Source: Ypsolopha sequella (Eukaryota; Arthropoda; Insecta; Lepidoptera; Ypsolophidae). From it: 64,000 nt of DNA. The stretch is taken from positions 22,148,069-22,212,068 of the forward strand of contig OW203993.1 of NCBI GenBank assembly GCA_934047225.1, in the 5' to 3' direction. Shown piece after piece: positions 1 to 10,942 of this stretch. Under the pieces are notes generated by a model that did no database searches, was not told the DNA's origin, and worked only from the letters and a program-made list of their open reading frames with translations. The position numbers and the translations under genes were made by a program. How positions within the stretch are numbered: the first letter of the stretch is position 1; every line of letters starts with the position of its first letter.

Positions 1-1480
1 AGGGATAGGATAATATACACACACAAATAAAACAGGTAATACACAAAAAGTGTGTAAATACTTTATTCCTTTATTAAAATTTGTAAAACATAGATTTCAC
101 AAATTAAGGGTATCCATAAAGACAAAAATATTCTTCGTGGAAAGATTTGGTTCCTTTCGACAGCTTGGTATTGGGGTTCCTTAGAAGAGAAAACGCTGCC
201 TGAAAACAAACAAAATTTAGTAGGTTGGAAAATTATTCTACGAAAGCGTAGACACCACCGTCGAATTGAGAAAAAAAATGTTAAAGTACAGCAAGTAATA
301 TTTAGAAATACGTACTTTCCTTTAGTTCGGGTGCCATTTTGTAGCGTTTCTTTTTTAAAAAATTATGTTTTAGCTACTTCATAACCACGAACGTAATTTC
401 GTCGGTTCGACCTAAATTTGGACTGCCACCAGGCAAGCCTGGTGACAGCCAAAAAAGAGGTAAATCTGGATAAAGAAACTGTATAATTTAACTTTAAATA
501 AACTAAAAATAACAAAACTGAAGTAAGAAAAATATGGTATAAAACACAATAATATCTGTAGAGTATTGGGTACTAAGGAACTTATTAAATCAACACAAAA
601 ATTATGCCTAATTCGTCTTATTTAGGATTTTGTTTTCCTTTAGCTTAAACGACGCATTTGTTCACAAAATAATGGATTTAAATTTGGATATCGAAACTAG
701 TTTATAGGATCCCAGAAACTAAGATTTCACGGAAGTTTTAATAACTTCTAATCCGAAAGAAAACGTAATATTAAGGTGTTAAGAACAATCGTTATCTAGC
801 TTTACACTAAGGAAGAAAAATAATTGATGCTGTATATCCAGACTACTGGATGTTAGGCTACGGATACTAAAAACCTGGTAATGGTCTCTTCGTGACTTGG
901 GTGTTTCCAGTCTTCCTGGGAGTAGTCGATGAAGCCAAGCCGACTTCTGTTTTAATACCGGAAGCTTTAGCTCACCAGGGTACGTGGTCCTTATATCCGG
1001 CCTCAATAGGTACAACCGTACGAGATGGCGGGAGGAATTGAAGAAGAAATGGGGAAAAACCCTTAAAACCTGAAGGGTCGCTGTAAAGAAATAAAACAAC
1101 AGCTTCAAGATATGCTTATGAAATCTGGGAAAGGGAATTAACGTATTGGAAACGGAACAAAAGGGATTTTCAGAGAATGAAACCAAAATTACACAAAACT
1201 TACCAGGAAATGCAGAAAAAAACTGGCTTTCACAATGTTTAGAGCAAATGTGCTCTGTTTCAAGAATCCAAATAGATATATTTCATATTTTTGTAGCAAA
1301 TTTGTCTTACTTGTACCACGATACTCTTTGATATGAGAAAAATAACAAAAAAATCTGACAAGATATTCCAAATATTCCTATTCGAAAATTCAGCAAAGCA
1401 ATCAACGATAAAGAAAGACTAAAAATATATGAAAAAGGTTGAATACTTGTAGCGAATGCTACAATAGGTACTGTGCATAT
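1..1480. other. No recognisable gene
   Basis: I see no supported gene here. A 135-codon open frame on the minus strand (779-1186) is rich in F, L and S, has no motif I know, and reads like a chance ORF. A short imperfect hairpin sits at 421-450 (CACCAGG arms, four-base AAGC-type loop). The rest is AT-rich non-coding DNA. Confidence 0.5.
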
Positions 1481-2179
1481 TATAAACTCAAACTCAAACG
1501 TTTATTGCAATCTAAGTGTATACAGATCTTATAAGTGTTTGTTCGTACTTATGACTTAGATGCCTATTTTATAGGCGTTGCAAATTTGGAACACAACTTA
1601 AAGCTAACAAATTATTTTAGATTCATTAATTAATTAAATATTTACTACATTACTACATTACATGCATCATAAACTACTATAAATTCTACTACTACATTCA
1701 ACATTTGGGTAAAATAAAAAATAAAAACACAATTAAAAGGGGTCATTAATTATTCTATTAAGAAATCCTCAACCGAGTAGTAACATTTTTTTATTAGATA
1801 ATTTTTGATATTGTTTGACAAAATGTGTTCTTTTTCTTCCGATTTTAAATTGGCGGGTATTTTATTATAAATTTTTATTGCCATGTAGTATGGGCTGCAG
1901 TTAAGCATTTTAATACGAGACATTGGTAGGTATAATTTGTTTTTGTTTCGAGTATTTAGTTTGTGTATATCTTTGATTTGTTTGAAATGCTTAATATTTT
2001 AAAAAACAAACATACAGATTTCATGTACTTGGGAGGGTTAAAAGGTTGAATTTTTTAAAGAAATCTTTACAGCTTGTAGTCGAGTTTATATGGGCAAGGA
2101 TTCGAATACAACGTTTTTGAAGTATGAACAGCTGATCAGCATCCACGCTGTTGCCCCACAACATCACTCCGTAACGGAG

Positions 2180-3380
2180 TCAGGAGCTAGCGAAAGCGTG
2201 ATATGCTGACAGTGCTGTTTCAGTGTTTGTGTTTTCGTGAATTTTGTTTAATGCATAAATGAATGATGATAGTTTACATTTGACTTTTCGTATATGGCTT
2301 TTCCAGTTAAGGTGCGTATCTATAACTATACCTAAGATACAAAATTTATTTACAGATTCAAGTTTAGTGTTTTCTATTTCTAAATTAACGTTAAGGCTTT
2401 GTTTCTGATGTGGACGGAATTGCATTATCTTAGTTTTGTTGTAATTTATGCTAAGGTTGTGATCGTCTTACCAGTTTTTAACAATAAAAAGATTTTGCTT
2501 CATCAACATTTCTGCGTTCGAGTCGTCTTCACATTTTATTAGTATTGATATGTCATCTGCAAAAAGCACTGAAAGTGTTGTTTCTTTGTTAAGCATTTTA
2601 GGTAGATCGTTAATGTAGATAAGAAATAATATACATCCGAGGACGCTGCCCTGGGGTATCGAACACGTTAAGTTTCTTTCTTCAGACCTCACGTTTTCTA
2701 TTATATTCGATACGTTATTAAAGAATTCCACTTGTACGATTTGTTTTCTATTTTCTAGATAAGACGAAAACCACGAAAAAGCTGGGCCACGAATTCCTGA
2801 TCCATATAACTTAGATAGTAGTATTTTATAGGAGACTTTGTCGTAGGCTTTCGTCATATCCAACAATATGCCGAGTGCACACTTTTTTTCGTTTATGTAG
2901 GTCAGTGCAGCTTGAATATATTTATATACTGCAACTGTCGTCGATCTTGATTTTCTGAACCCGTTTTGGCTGTCGTCGAATATTGTGTACTTTTCGAAAA
3001 AGTAATAAAAGCGATTTGACATGGCCTTTTCAAAAACTTTTGAAAATGTGATCAATAGGGCAATAGGCCGGTAGCAATAGGCAAGTACCAGGTACTTGCT
3101 CATCGTCTTTTTTGTGGACTGGTTTGACCAGCGATATTTTTAATAAATCAGGAAATTTGCCTTCTTCAAAACTTTTGTTAATTAACATAGTTAACGGTTC
3201 GACAAGTTCCAATGCACACATTTTTAATAGAATAGGGGGAACGTCGTCAATGCCAAAACTGTGTTTGTTTTTAAGTTTTTGAATGATACCAAGTATTTCG
3301 TTGTATGTAACCGGGCGCAAGTACATGGAGGTGGAGGGGGGGTTAACGACTGGTTTCCCACGCGCCTCCTCTATACCCAC
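2180..3380 (-). pseudogene. LINE ORF2 reverse transcriptase, frameshifted
   Basis: Three overlapping minus frames (3380-3030, 3103-2468, 2425-2180) together cover a LINE reverse transcriptase. The order of motifs is correct: YNEILGIIQKLKNKHSFGID upstream, then ALLITFSKVFEKAM, QNGFRKSRST, LLDMTKAYDKV, the SIPQGSVLG block, and the catalytic FADDISILI. The third frame holds the thumb region (FCILGIVIDTHLNWKSHI). At least two frameshifts separate the pieces, near 3070 and 2450, so this copy cannot make an active enzyme. Motif spacing is normal, so the damage is small indels and not a large deletion. Confidence 0.85.
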
Positions 3381-3964
3381 AGTGTTTGCGCCGACTTCTG
3401 CGAAAAATCTATTAAATTCATTTGCTATTTTTTTAGGACAGTTTTCGGTTTTGTTATTAGTTTTTAGTTTCAGGTTTTTTTTCTTTGTTATTTGTTTTGC
3501 CTTGGCTAGTATTTATTATCTTCCACATAGTTTTGGTTTTGTTATCTGAAATTTTCATTTGTCTTGTAAATTCGTGTCTTTCGCTCTTTTAACAGCTTTT
3601 CTTAAGATTTTGCTGTAGATATTTTGATACTTTTTAATAATAGGATCGTTAGTATCATTTAATATAATTTTGAGGGCTCTCTTATGAATACATGATTTTT
3701 TTAGTCCATTTGTTAGCCAGGTTTTTGGAATTTTGTTTTTAATTTTTATCTTTTGTTGAGGTATATGTTTGTCTAAAATTGTTTGTATTGTATTGTGAAA
3801 GATATTATAGTTTTCGTTTATATTATTATTTTTTTAAATTATAGCATAACAATCTATCTGCTGTAATTTTTCTTTAAATGATAGCATATTTTTTTCTGAA
3901 AAAATCCTCTTTTCTTTTATCCATATCTTTTGTTTTATTCCGGGTAATTGTTGGCTATTTATTT

Positions 3965-4870
3965 TTATCTTAACAGCTTTATGGTCAGAAAATCCAAGAT
4001 TGTGAACTTCTGATTTATTTTTTTCAATGTTTGTTTAGCTGATGTTTTTGTTACCCTTGTTGGTTCTTTGATAAATTGGTTTAGGTTGAAACATTTCATC
4101 AGATTAATCAAATCGCGCGTATGTAATGTGTTTTCTAAAACATTTATATTAAAGTCTCCTGCTATTATTATACTTTTGTTTTTATTTTTTAATTTATTTA
4201 GTAACTGTGTTATGACACTAAAAAAGACTTCAATGTGACGCCCGGCTCTGTACAAATGAATGATAATTAAATAAATTTTTGGGATTTCTATAGCACTAAT
4301 TTCTATTATAAATTCACAAGATAAGTCTATTAAGTCTTTTAATTCTATTATTTCTATATTTTCTTTCACTAAAATACACAGACCTCCCTTTTCGTAATGT
4401 TCACGACATAAGATAGACGCAATTTTAAAACCTGGAAAGTTGATTAGTTTGCAGTAGTCAAGATCGTACCATAGCTCCAACAATCCAACGACGTGGTAGG
4501 GTGAATCAGTTAAAAAAGCTTGTATTAAATGCTGTTTGTTTCCTATGCTACCCATGTTTTGAAAAATTGACCTAAAACCTTCTTCGAAAGGAATTTTCAT
4601 TTGTACTAGTTGAGGCTGCTCCATGTCTTCTAGACAGAGGCTGCTGCATGGTTTGTTTTTGAGGCTCTGGGTATTCCGACATAATATTGAAAATTCATCA
4701 ACGAAAAAACTTTTTCTGGCTTGTGCTTGTGTTGTTACATCTAGTATAGTTGCTCTAAATTGTAGGCCTGTTTCTACGAAAGGAATAGTTTTTGGTTGAA
4801 TTGTCTCTTTGTAAGGGTGGCTGGTTGATGTTGGGGGTATGTAGAGCAGTTTGGTAGTCTTCTTTTTCAT
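3965..4870 (-). pseudogene. LINE ORF2 N-terminal part: apurinic-like endonuclease
   Basis: This frame encodes the exonuclease-endonuclease-phosphatase domain that nicks the target in non-LTR retrotransposition. Visible signatures are FQNMGSIGNK (the N-terminal QN block), GLLELWYD where the catalytic Glu normally sits, and IIAGDFNINVLEN, the GDFN block with the catalytic Asp and Asn. The frame ends near 3965. The stretch from there to the reverse transcriptase at 3380 is in mixed frames with stops, so ORF2 is broken. The first 100 or so codons overlap ORF1 and may not be translated as drawn. Confidence 0.75.
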
Positions 4871-5954
4871 TGGCTGAATTTTTTGTTGGTTTGTTGCAAT
4901 ATGTAAGCTCTGTAAGATCTACTTTTTTCCCCTGTATAATCAGTTTGTTGTCCCGTATAATCGCGTGAAGGCCCCCTTTTCGGGCTTTTAACATTTCTAC
5001 ACGCATTATATTTCTTTTCTTCCTATCACCCTCGTTGAAGCACTCAGAGATTGACAATCGGGTCTCTTGTAAATATGCTCTATTTCTTAATAAGTATTTG
5101 GCCATTTTTTTGCTGATCAATTCAATGACAAGAGGTCTATTTCCATTTGTATTTTTGCCAAGTCTATACGTTTTCTCAATATAGCCTGTTAGATCCACAT
5201 TGAAAAGGTCTCCAAACGATTGAATAAGTCTGTCATGTAGATCGTAGTCATGTTCCTGGTAGTACTCTTCCAGCCCATACAATACTAATTTCTTGCTATT
5301 ATCGTCAAAAGCAGTCGTTTCTGGGGTCGTGATTTTTTGTTCTAGTTGTTTAATTTCTTGTTTAAGTGTAATTTTTATTTTTTGTAGGTCTTCTATTTGT
5401 GTGTTAAGTAGCTCTATGTCTTGCTTTTGTTTATTACATTGGTCTTGTAGTGTATTCGTTTCCTGTTGGAATTCTCCTTTCAATTTATTTATAGCACTGG
5501 TTATCTCAGTCTGTATGGTGTTTTGGAGCTCTGATACAATCAATTTATTATTATTTTTCAGTTTTTGAGATATTAACTCACTCAGATTTTGAAGAGTTAG
5601 ATCAGGCTGTGAGTTAACGTTTGGCGCGCCTTCTATAATCACTGTATCTCCAAGCAGGCTGAGATCTTCTGAACTTAAGCTGTTATTAATGAAATTGGTT
5701 ACTTTTCTTCTATTGGTTACATTGTTTATTTCTGGTGATTGTGTGGTTTTAGAGTGCTGAATATATTTTTTATTTAAGCGAACTGGGGTATTCGTATTGT
5801 CCTTTTTGGGTTCTTTACACCAGCATGTTTGACATTTCCATTTTTGTTTATGTTCGGGTGTCATTGTGTTATAAAATCGCTTACTTGAGACATTGGCGCA
5901 TTCCAAGTCATATATATTTCTTTCGAGTTTGTGAAAACATCTGGTACATTCCAT
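4755..5954 (-). CDS. LINE ORF1 protein (zinc finger, coiled coil, RNA-binding domain)
   Basis: This 399-residue frame is the first ORF of the minus-strand LINE. The N-terminus (about residues 4-46) has a PHD-like arrangement of Cys and His pairs: CTRC, a Cys at about 19, and a closing CQTCWC. Residues about 120-215 are rich in Q, K, E and L heptads and should form a coiled coil. Residues about 220-350 resemble the RRM and C-terminal domains of L1-type ORF1 proteins (KLVLYGLEEYYQ, RPLVIELISKKMAKYLL). Such proteins coat the element RNA and act as nucleic acid chaperones. It overlaps the next ORF by about 115 bp. The start is the first ATG of the frame and lies right before the Cys cluster. Confidence 0.75.
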   Translation of the reverse strand: MECTRCFHKLERNIYDLECANVSSKRFYNTMTPEHKQKWKCQTCWCKEPKKDNTNTPVRLNKKYIQHSKTTQSPEINNVTNRRKVTNFINNSLSSEDLSLLGDTVIIEGAPNVNSQPDLTLQNLSELISQKLKNNNKLIVSELQNTIQTEITSAINKLKGEFQQETNTLQDQCNKQKQDIELLNTQIEDLQKIKITLKQEIKQLEQKITTPETTAFDDNSKKLVLYGLEEYYQEHDYDLHDRLIQSFGDLFNVDLTGYIEKTYRLGKNTNGNRPLVIELISKKMAKYLLRNRAYLQETRLSISECFNEGDRKKRNIMRVEMLKARKGGLHAIIRDNKLIIQGKKVDLTELTYCNKPTKNSANEKEDYQTALHTPNINQPPLQRDNSTKNYSFRRNRPTI

Positions 5955-5990
5955 AGTTTTTTAAGTTTAGCATCTTGTATTGAAGAAAAT

Positions 5991-6503
5991 AAATTAAATC
6001 AGCTCCCTCTGTAGTTGAGTAGCAGTACTTTAAGGTATGGATGTCAATTAACGGAGTTCAGTTAAACCTTGGTTGACGTAATTGACAATGACAGTAGTTC
6101 AGCTATTTGTCACTAGATGGCTGCAGTTACTTTAAGGTTATTATTTCTATCAAATTATTTAGTCTCAATCAACATTATAATTATCGCACTGACTTCCACT
6201 TAAATCGTTCATGTGGTATTCTTTGACATTTTCCGTTCTTTTATTTCAGCAATATCCAAAGGTCACGAAGCACAAAATTTGCAAGTCATTTGCATTTGTT
6301 GTTATTTTCTGTTTTTGTAATGAATCACTGTCTTTTGTTGTTATTTCTATTAGATAACACTTTTCACACTAGAAACTTCACTAATTATCCTTCATTACAT
6401 AGTTATTTTACTGTTTACTATTTAAAAACTATTAATTTATCTACGGAGCTCTTTGTTTACACCTTTCGGCTACGGTGGCGCCATTGTTTATGCTATCGTA
6501 TAT
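5991..6503. other. Intergenic spacer between two transposons
   Basis: This is AT-rich DNA between the 5' end of the LINE and the DD41D transposon. I see no gene. A run at 6490-6500 (ATGCTATCGTA) is repeated just past the far end of the DD41D element at 9155-9165. Confidence 0.5.
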
Positions 6504-6504
6504 A

Positions 6505-7020
6505 CAGGGTGTCCCATAATAAGCGAATCAAATTGTTATGGGAGGTAGCTTAGTCCAATTCCTATCAAATAAAATAAACATAGGTGAAACAAAAGTTCGA
6601 TGGTTTTTGAGTTAATTAACTTTTTCAAAAAAATTTGAAAACATCTTCCCGTCCTTGTTTTTTTTGCTGTCATTACTTTATTTTTCAGTTAAGAATTTTT
6701 TTATTTTCAGAATATTATTTAAAAATAACTATTTCATGAATTGGCTACCAAACATTTTAGAAAAGTTACACCAAATTTAAATGGCAAGACTTTGTTTTCA
6801 CTTCTTGTGTAAATTCGAAAAAAATCTTTAAACTTTGGATCTCTGTGATGAAAAAAAAAAGTATAGAGTGGGAATGATAAACTATTTTAAAAACTTGCTC
6901 ATTTAATGTTCTTTTTAGAAATGTAAGATATGTGACCATTTTCATAAGAATAAGCCTATTTATTAACCTTGATCAACGGCAGGAATGGATATTTAAAAAA
7001 TATTATCCATAATTTGAACT
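6505..7020 (+). repeat. Left terminal inverted repeat of the DD41D element
   Basis: This stretch is matched in inverse by 8635-9150 with only small differences, for example CAGGGTG against CAGGCTG near the tip, plus short indels toward the inner end where similarity fades. The inner segment near 6980-7020 still pairs recognisably (CATTCC, GTTCAAATTATGG). Confidence 0.9.
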
Positions 7021-7450
7021 AAAAATCTTATTTACACTATAGCATCGACGTTCTAACCGTTCTTTTGACTATTTATCTAAGAACAGTTAAAAAATAAACA
7101 AGGACATCAACAGCGTGATGTATAGCTGTCTCGTTTTAACATGAAGCTAGCTGCCATGCCACCACTAAATTGCCATTGTTGTTTGTTTGCGCACTCACTT
7201 GTCGCTCAGTGCAACACTTTACCTACTGTGCTACACTCGTGTACTATCACTGCTTCCGTATTGCGATATTCCAACGAACCTGGCTTTAATTTGGACTTTG
7301 CTGTGCTCTTGATTTGGTATCTTGTGAAGTGTACGACTTGGCGCTTCTCGGGACTTGTTTTGCTTGTGAATTGGATCATTGTGTTTGTGATTTGTTGCAT
7401 CATGGCAAATCATCAAGACCCATCCATTTACCCATCATGAGTATGCAGAT

Positions 7451-8503
7451 ATGCATTTGATTTATGGAGAAACCAGACATTTCGACGAAATACGTGGAAG
7501 TGTCACATACTCTGCTAGACAAGCTGCAAGGATTTATGCTGATCGTTATCCAAACCGACAACACCCACAATATGGAGTTTTTTTAAGGGTTGACAAAGCC
7601 TTCAGAGAAGGAAGAAATCCAGGCAGACACGGTGGTGAGGGTAGACCTGTAGAGGTTGACGATGAGGAAGTTCTCTTACAAATTGAAGACGATCCATCAA
7701 CTTCTTGTCGGCGGATCGAACAAACTACGGAAATACCGAAATCCACTGTGCATAGAGTACTCAAACGATATCAATATCATCCTTACCATGTTACGCGTGT
7801 ACAAGCACTTCTGACACGCGATTATGCGAAGCGCGTGGTATTTTGCCAACGAATGCTACGCAAACACCAAGAAGACCCGGATTTTTTAAATCACGTATTG
7901 TGGAGTGATGAGTCCGCCTGCAGGAAAGATGGCTACATCAATTTGCATAATCTCCACAGTTGGCGGATGGTCAATCCGCATGAAAAGAAGGAAGACCATT
8001 CACAGTACCAATTTAAAATAAACATGTGGGCCGGAATTTACAACGGTCGAATCGTGGGCCCAGTAGAACTGCCCTCAGTTCTGAATGGACAAAATTACTT
8101 GGAATTTCTGCAAAATACTTTGCCAGTTTTGTTAGAAGACGAGTCACTTCAAGCCCGAGCACAAATGTGGCTGCAAAATGACGGGTGTCCGGCTCATTAT
8201 GCTGTTCAAGTAAGATCTCATCTCAACGAAGCATACCCCAGCCGTTGGATTGGCAGACTAGGCCCCATTCTGTGGCCACCAATGTCGCCAGACCTTAATC
8301 CACTCGACTTCTTCTACTGGGGCTGTTTAAAGTATCGAGTGTACGCAAAGCCCATTCACAATGAGGGAGAACTACGCGAACGAGTGACACAAGCCGCCAG
8401 AAGCATATCGGCACTCAGCCTGCGCCGACTAAAACGAAATTTTTTGAAAAGGTGTCGTTTATGCATTCGCACAGGCGGGCGTCAGTTCGAACATTTGTTA
8501 TAA
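7451..8503 (+). CDS. DD41D transposase (IS630-Tc1-mariner superfamily)
   Basis: The 350-residue frame is a cut-and-paste transposase. An HTH region lies at about residues 84-107 (CRRIEQTTEIPKSTVHRVLK). The catalytic triad is complete: Asp153 in LWSDES, Asp244 in QNDGCPAHY and Asp286 in SPDLNPLDFF. Between Asp244 and Asp286 there are 41 residues, which defines the DD41D group known from insects. The likely true start is upstream: an ATG at 7402 begins MANHQ but runs into a stop within 40 bp, and the codons just before 7451 in the main frame (HHEYAD) look coding. A one-base frameshift near 7420 would explain this. Apart from that the gene looks undamaged. Confidence 0.9.
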   Translation: MHLIYGETRHFDEIRGSVTYSARQAARIYADRYPNRQHPQYGVFLRVDKAFREGRNPGRHGGEGRPVEVDDEEVLLQIEDDPSTSCRRIEQTTEIPKSTVHRVLKRYQYHPYHVTRVQALLTRDYAKRVVFCQRMLRKHQEDPDFLNHVLWSDESACRKDGYINLHNLHSWRMVNPHEKKEDHSQYQFKINMWAGIYNGRIVGPVELPSVLNGQNYLEFLQNTLPVLLEDESLQARAQMWLQNDGCPAHYAVQVRSHLNEAYPSRWIGRLGPILWPPMSPDLNPLDFFYWGCLKYRVYAKPIHNEGELRERVTQAARSISALSLRRLKRNFLKRCRLCIRTGGRQFEHLL

Positions 8504-8634
8504 GGAGATATTCTTGAAAAAAATTGTATCACTTTTTCTTGTCGGTATACACTTTTTTATAATAAAAAAAATAATCACTTCTTCACATTGTTTTAATTAA
8601 AACTCAACAATTTTTACTTTTATAGCATTTTAGT

Positions 8635-9150
8635 TCAAATTATGGAAAGTAAATATTTTTAAAAATCCATTCCAGCCGGTGGTCAAGGCCAATAACTAGT
8701 CTCGCCCTTATGAAAGTGGTCAAATGTTATACATTTTTGGAAATAACATTAAATGAGCAAGTTTTCAAAATAGTTTATCATTCCCACTCCATACTTTTTT
8801 TTTTCATCACAGAGATCCAAAGTTTAAAGATTTTTTTCGAATTTACACAAGAAGTGAAAACAAAGTCTTGCCATTTAAATTTGGTGTAACTTTTCTAAAA
8901 TGTTTGGTAGCCAATTCATGAAATAATTATTTTTAAATAATATTCTGAAAATAAAAGAAATCTTAACTGAAAAATAAAGTAATGACAGCAAAAAAAACAG
9001 GGACGGGAAGATGTTTTCAAATTTTTTTGAAAAAGTTAATTAACTCAAAAACCATCGAACTTTTGTTTCACCTATGTTTATTTTATTTGATAGGAATTGG
9101 ACTAAGCTACCTCCCATAACAATTTGATTCGCTTATTATGGGACAGCCTG
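8635..9150 (-). repeat. Right terminal inverted repeat of the DD41D element
   Basis: This is the inverse partner of 6505-7020. It begins about 130 bp after the transposase stop codon and ends at the TA duplication at 9151-9152. Confidence 0.9.
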
Positions 9151-9152
9151 TA

Positions 9153-9480
9153 TAATGCTATCGTATTATAGCCTTACAGGTGATCATAATATTCTTGCAA
9201 CGATATAGCACGCCATTGAAAGACTGTAGCTACCGAACGCACTAACGAATGGCTGGTTTTCCATTAGACGACACGGCACGGCTTCGTCATCCATTGCGGG
9301 TTTTACACAATCAGTATCGTCCTGTGAAACGCGTAATGGATTACGTTAGCTTTTTTCTGTTCCCTTAAGTACTGTGCATATTATGATACTCATACTATCT
9401 TATCTTCAGCCTTGCAGGAGTTGCGGGTGATCATACATTTTTTGAAACCATAACGTCGTCGTGCCTCTGAACGGCTATAG
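9153..9480. other. Non-coding spacer with an imperfect direct duplication
   Basis: No gene is visible. Two related blocks, about 9165-9250 and 9405-9500, share AGCC-TTACAGG or AGCC-TTGCAGG, GGTGATCATA, and CTACCGAACGCAC or CTACTGAACGCAC. They look like an old direct repeat, probably part of the retroelement whose gag start follows. Confidence 0.45.
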
Positions 9481-9786
9481 CTACTGAACGCACCAACACC
9501 ATTCGAGCAGAACACTTCCATCCCTATCACAGAAACGATCACATGGTCCTTTGTAGAACTGCTTCATGTCTTCATAGTAATTTCTAGTGAAATAAACATT
9601 TGTATGATCTTCGTATTGATTCAAGATGAGATGATTGGCTTTGAAGTCATTAGTCAGCTCGTCTAACTCCTTCAGTCTCCGCGCCGCAATGGCCTTCCTG
9701 CGCTGAGCGTTCTCCTTCTTGAAGTTACTAACTAGTGTCTGTATACTAGTATGTATTTCCGCCTGTTTCTCCAAAAGATTCTCCAT
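9481..9786 (-). pseudogene. gag N-terminal fragment of an LTR retrotransposon (BEL/Pao-like)
   Basis: The 101-residue minus frame opens MENLLEKQAEIHTSIQTL and continues with a coiled-coil-like block (RRLKELDELTNDFKANH) and NYYEDMKQFY. This layout matches the start of insect BEL/Pao-type gag proteins as I remember them. After about residue 77 the sequence stops looking like gag and the frame ends, so the element is truncated. It is preceded by a leader, a primer-binding site (9987-10000) and an LTR (10002-10137) in the right order, which supports the start codon. A Gypsy-type origin cannot be excluded. Confidence 0.6.
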
Positions 9787-9986
9787 CTTCGAACTTGTTT
9801 ATGTTTAAAACTGTTGTATGTTTATGTTGACTGCACCTCTGATGTTGTTGCGTTGATTTCGCTGCAATACCTCTGGCAAGCTCTGGGTGTGATTAAAGCT
9901 CCTTCTCAATTAACTGGCGATTTCCGCTTGTGGAAGGCCAGCAAACCGATAGCTAACACACCGGAAAAGCACCAAAATACCACAGT

Positions 9987-10000
9987 GGCTCGAAGGACCA
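9987..10000 (-). other. Candidate primer-binding site
   Basis: Read on the minus strand this is TGGTCCTTCGAGCC, starting with TGG one base after the LTR end, as expected for a site complementary to a tRNA 3' CCA end. The tRNA identity was not determined. Confidence 0.5.
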
Positions 10001-10001
10001 A

Positions 10002-10137
10002 TGTTCAGGGATGCATTTGTTATGGAAACACGATTTCACTTTATTTGTCCGAATACACACCCAGTGTCTGCTGGTTTTAATTGTGTACTAAAAAGAGCGG
10101 CGACGTGCGCCACAAAAGTGTTCGGTTACACCGAACA
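10002..10137 (-). repeat. LTR (136 bp) upstream of the gag fragment
   Basis: On the minus strand the block begins TGTTCGGTG and ends CCTGAACA, giving perfect TGTTC/GAACA inverted tips. A candidate primer-binding site follows directly, and the gag ATG lies about 215 bp further on. A palindrome near the start (GTGTTCGGT TAC ACCGAACAC) occupies 10118-10138. No second LTR was found nearby. Confidence 0.55.
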
Positions 10138-10380
10138 CACACGTTTGCTGCCAGCCCTAGACTAGCTCACGCACACACGCAAGCGTGTGCAGACAAGCCA
10201 GTGCGCGTGAGAGTGTAGGTAAATAAGTTGAACGATCACTATGGAGTGTCGGGGGTGTGCCAGTACATATCTATTCGCGGATACTGTAAAGAATCCCGGT
10301 TCAGAGCTCCTCACAAACATATTTACTTTTCTTTCTGCGTTTCTATACTGCAATGATATAATGTTACTTTATATCTCCTT
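10138..10380. other. Spacer, no gene seen
   Basis: Two 63-codon frames overlap on opposite strands and neither shows a motif. The segment is rich in CACAC/GTGTG-type sequence at 10165-10210. Confidence 0.4.
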
Positions 10381-10780
10381 GCGATGGATAAATCGCCAAG
10401 TTTTCAAACATAGAAGTTTATTTCTGTCATAGTACTGTAAAGAAGCCATGACCATTGTGATTCCCAAATAGTCTTTCAGCTCTTTCAAAGTCAAAAGAAG
10501 TGATTTTCCTTTTAAATGTACTGCCGTTCTATTCGTGCAAATAACAATTTCTTGGAGAAACTCATAATCAAGATATTAAATCTTGATAATTCCATTTGTC
10601 ATCAAACTTTGGCAGATAAGCAGGCTCATGAATTTTAATTGATGATCCAGCAAATCAAGAAGCTGTCCACTTGTCTTCAACTATGTTGTTGTTGGAGATA
10701 TTTCGGGTGCTGTGTTGTTGTCTAATGTGAGGAGCTTCTCGGAAACGGCAACTTGTGGGAAATCTGGCTCTTCGAGATAT
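10380..10780 (-). pseudogene. piggyBac-like transposase fragment (degenerate)
   Basis: Reading the minus strand across stops gives fragments that resemble the N-terminal half of piggyBac-type transposases. They include ARFPTSCRFRE, YLPKFDDKWNYQDLIS, EFLQEIVICTNRTAVHL and the LTLKELKDYLGITMVM block, which corresponds to the 'L..EF..FLGI.I.MG' signature of the DDE_Tnp_1_7 family. The first portion is in the frame at 10942-10655; later pieces need at least two frame changes or stop read-throughs. The catalytic Asp region is not present. The call rests on a few short blocks. Confidence 0.5.
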
Positions 10781-10942
10781 AAAAAAAATATAAAAACAAT
10801 CATAATTTAATACGATATAACTATGATTCAAAAAGATTTTACTCACTTTTGTGCAGGCGTCCTGCGACACGTCCACTATTATCAGCCATTTTGATACGAA
10901 AGTGACAGATCTGCAGTCAATCACTAGCATTTTCAGTACCAA

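Larger units (their letters stand above)
1482..5990 (-). mobile_element. CR1/Jockey-group LINE, near full length, degenerate
   Basis: A non-LTR retrotransposon reads on the minus strand in the order ORF1 (5954-4755), endonuclease (4870-3965) and reverse transcriptase (3380-2180), then a 3' untranslated tail. The tail ends near 1482 in short repeats of the type AAACTCAAACTCAAA, the usual kind of CR1/Jockey 3' end. ORF1 is open throughout, while ORF2 is broken into several frames. Both ends are approximate because I could not find a clear target site duplication. Clade assignment (CR1 or Jockey) is from domain content and remains uncertain. Confidence 0.8.
6505..9150 (+). mobile_element. Tc1/mariner-superfamily DD41D transposon with long TIRs
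   Basis: The element starts CAGGGTGTCCCATAATAAGC and ends with its inverse (one mismatch in the first ten bases), flanked by TA at 6503-6504 and 9151-9152. That is the TA target preference of IS630-Tc1-mariner elements. The inverted repeats are unusually long, about 515 bp each, running inward to GTTCAAATTATGGA at 8635 and its inverse near 7020. The single gene between them (7451-8503) has all three catalytic Asp residues. The total of 2,646 bp is within range for the superfamily once the long TIRs are counted. Confidence 0.92.

Noticed and set aside
779..1186. 135-codon minus-strand ORF
   Set aside because: No motif, skewed F/L/S composition and no homologous neighbour; reads like a chance frame in AT-rich DNA.
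7141..7440. 99-codon plus-strand frame upstream of the DD41D transposase
   Set aside because: It lies in the element leader; only its last codons (MANHQDP) look related to the transposase start, and the rest has no motif.
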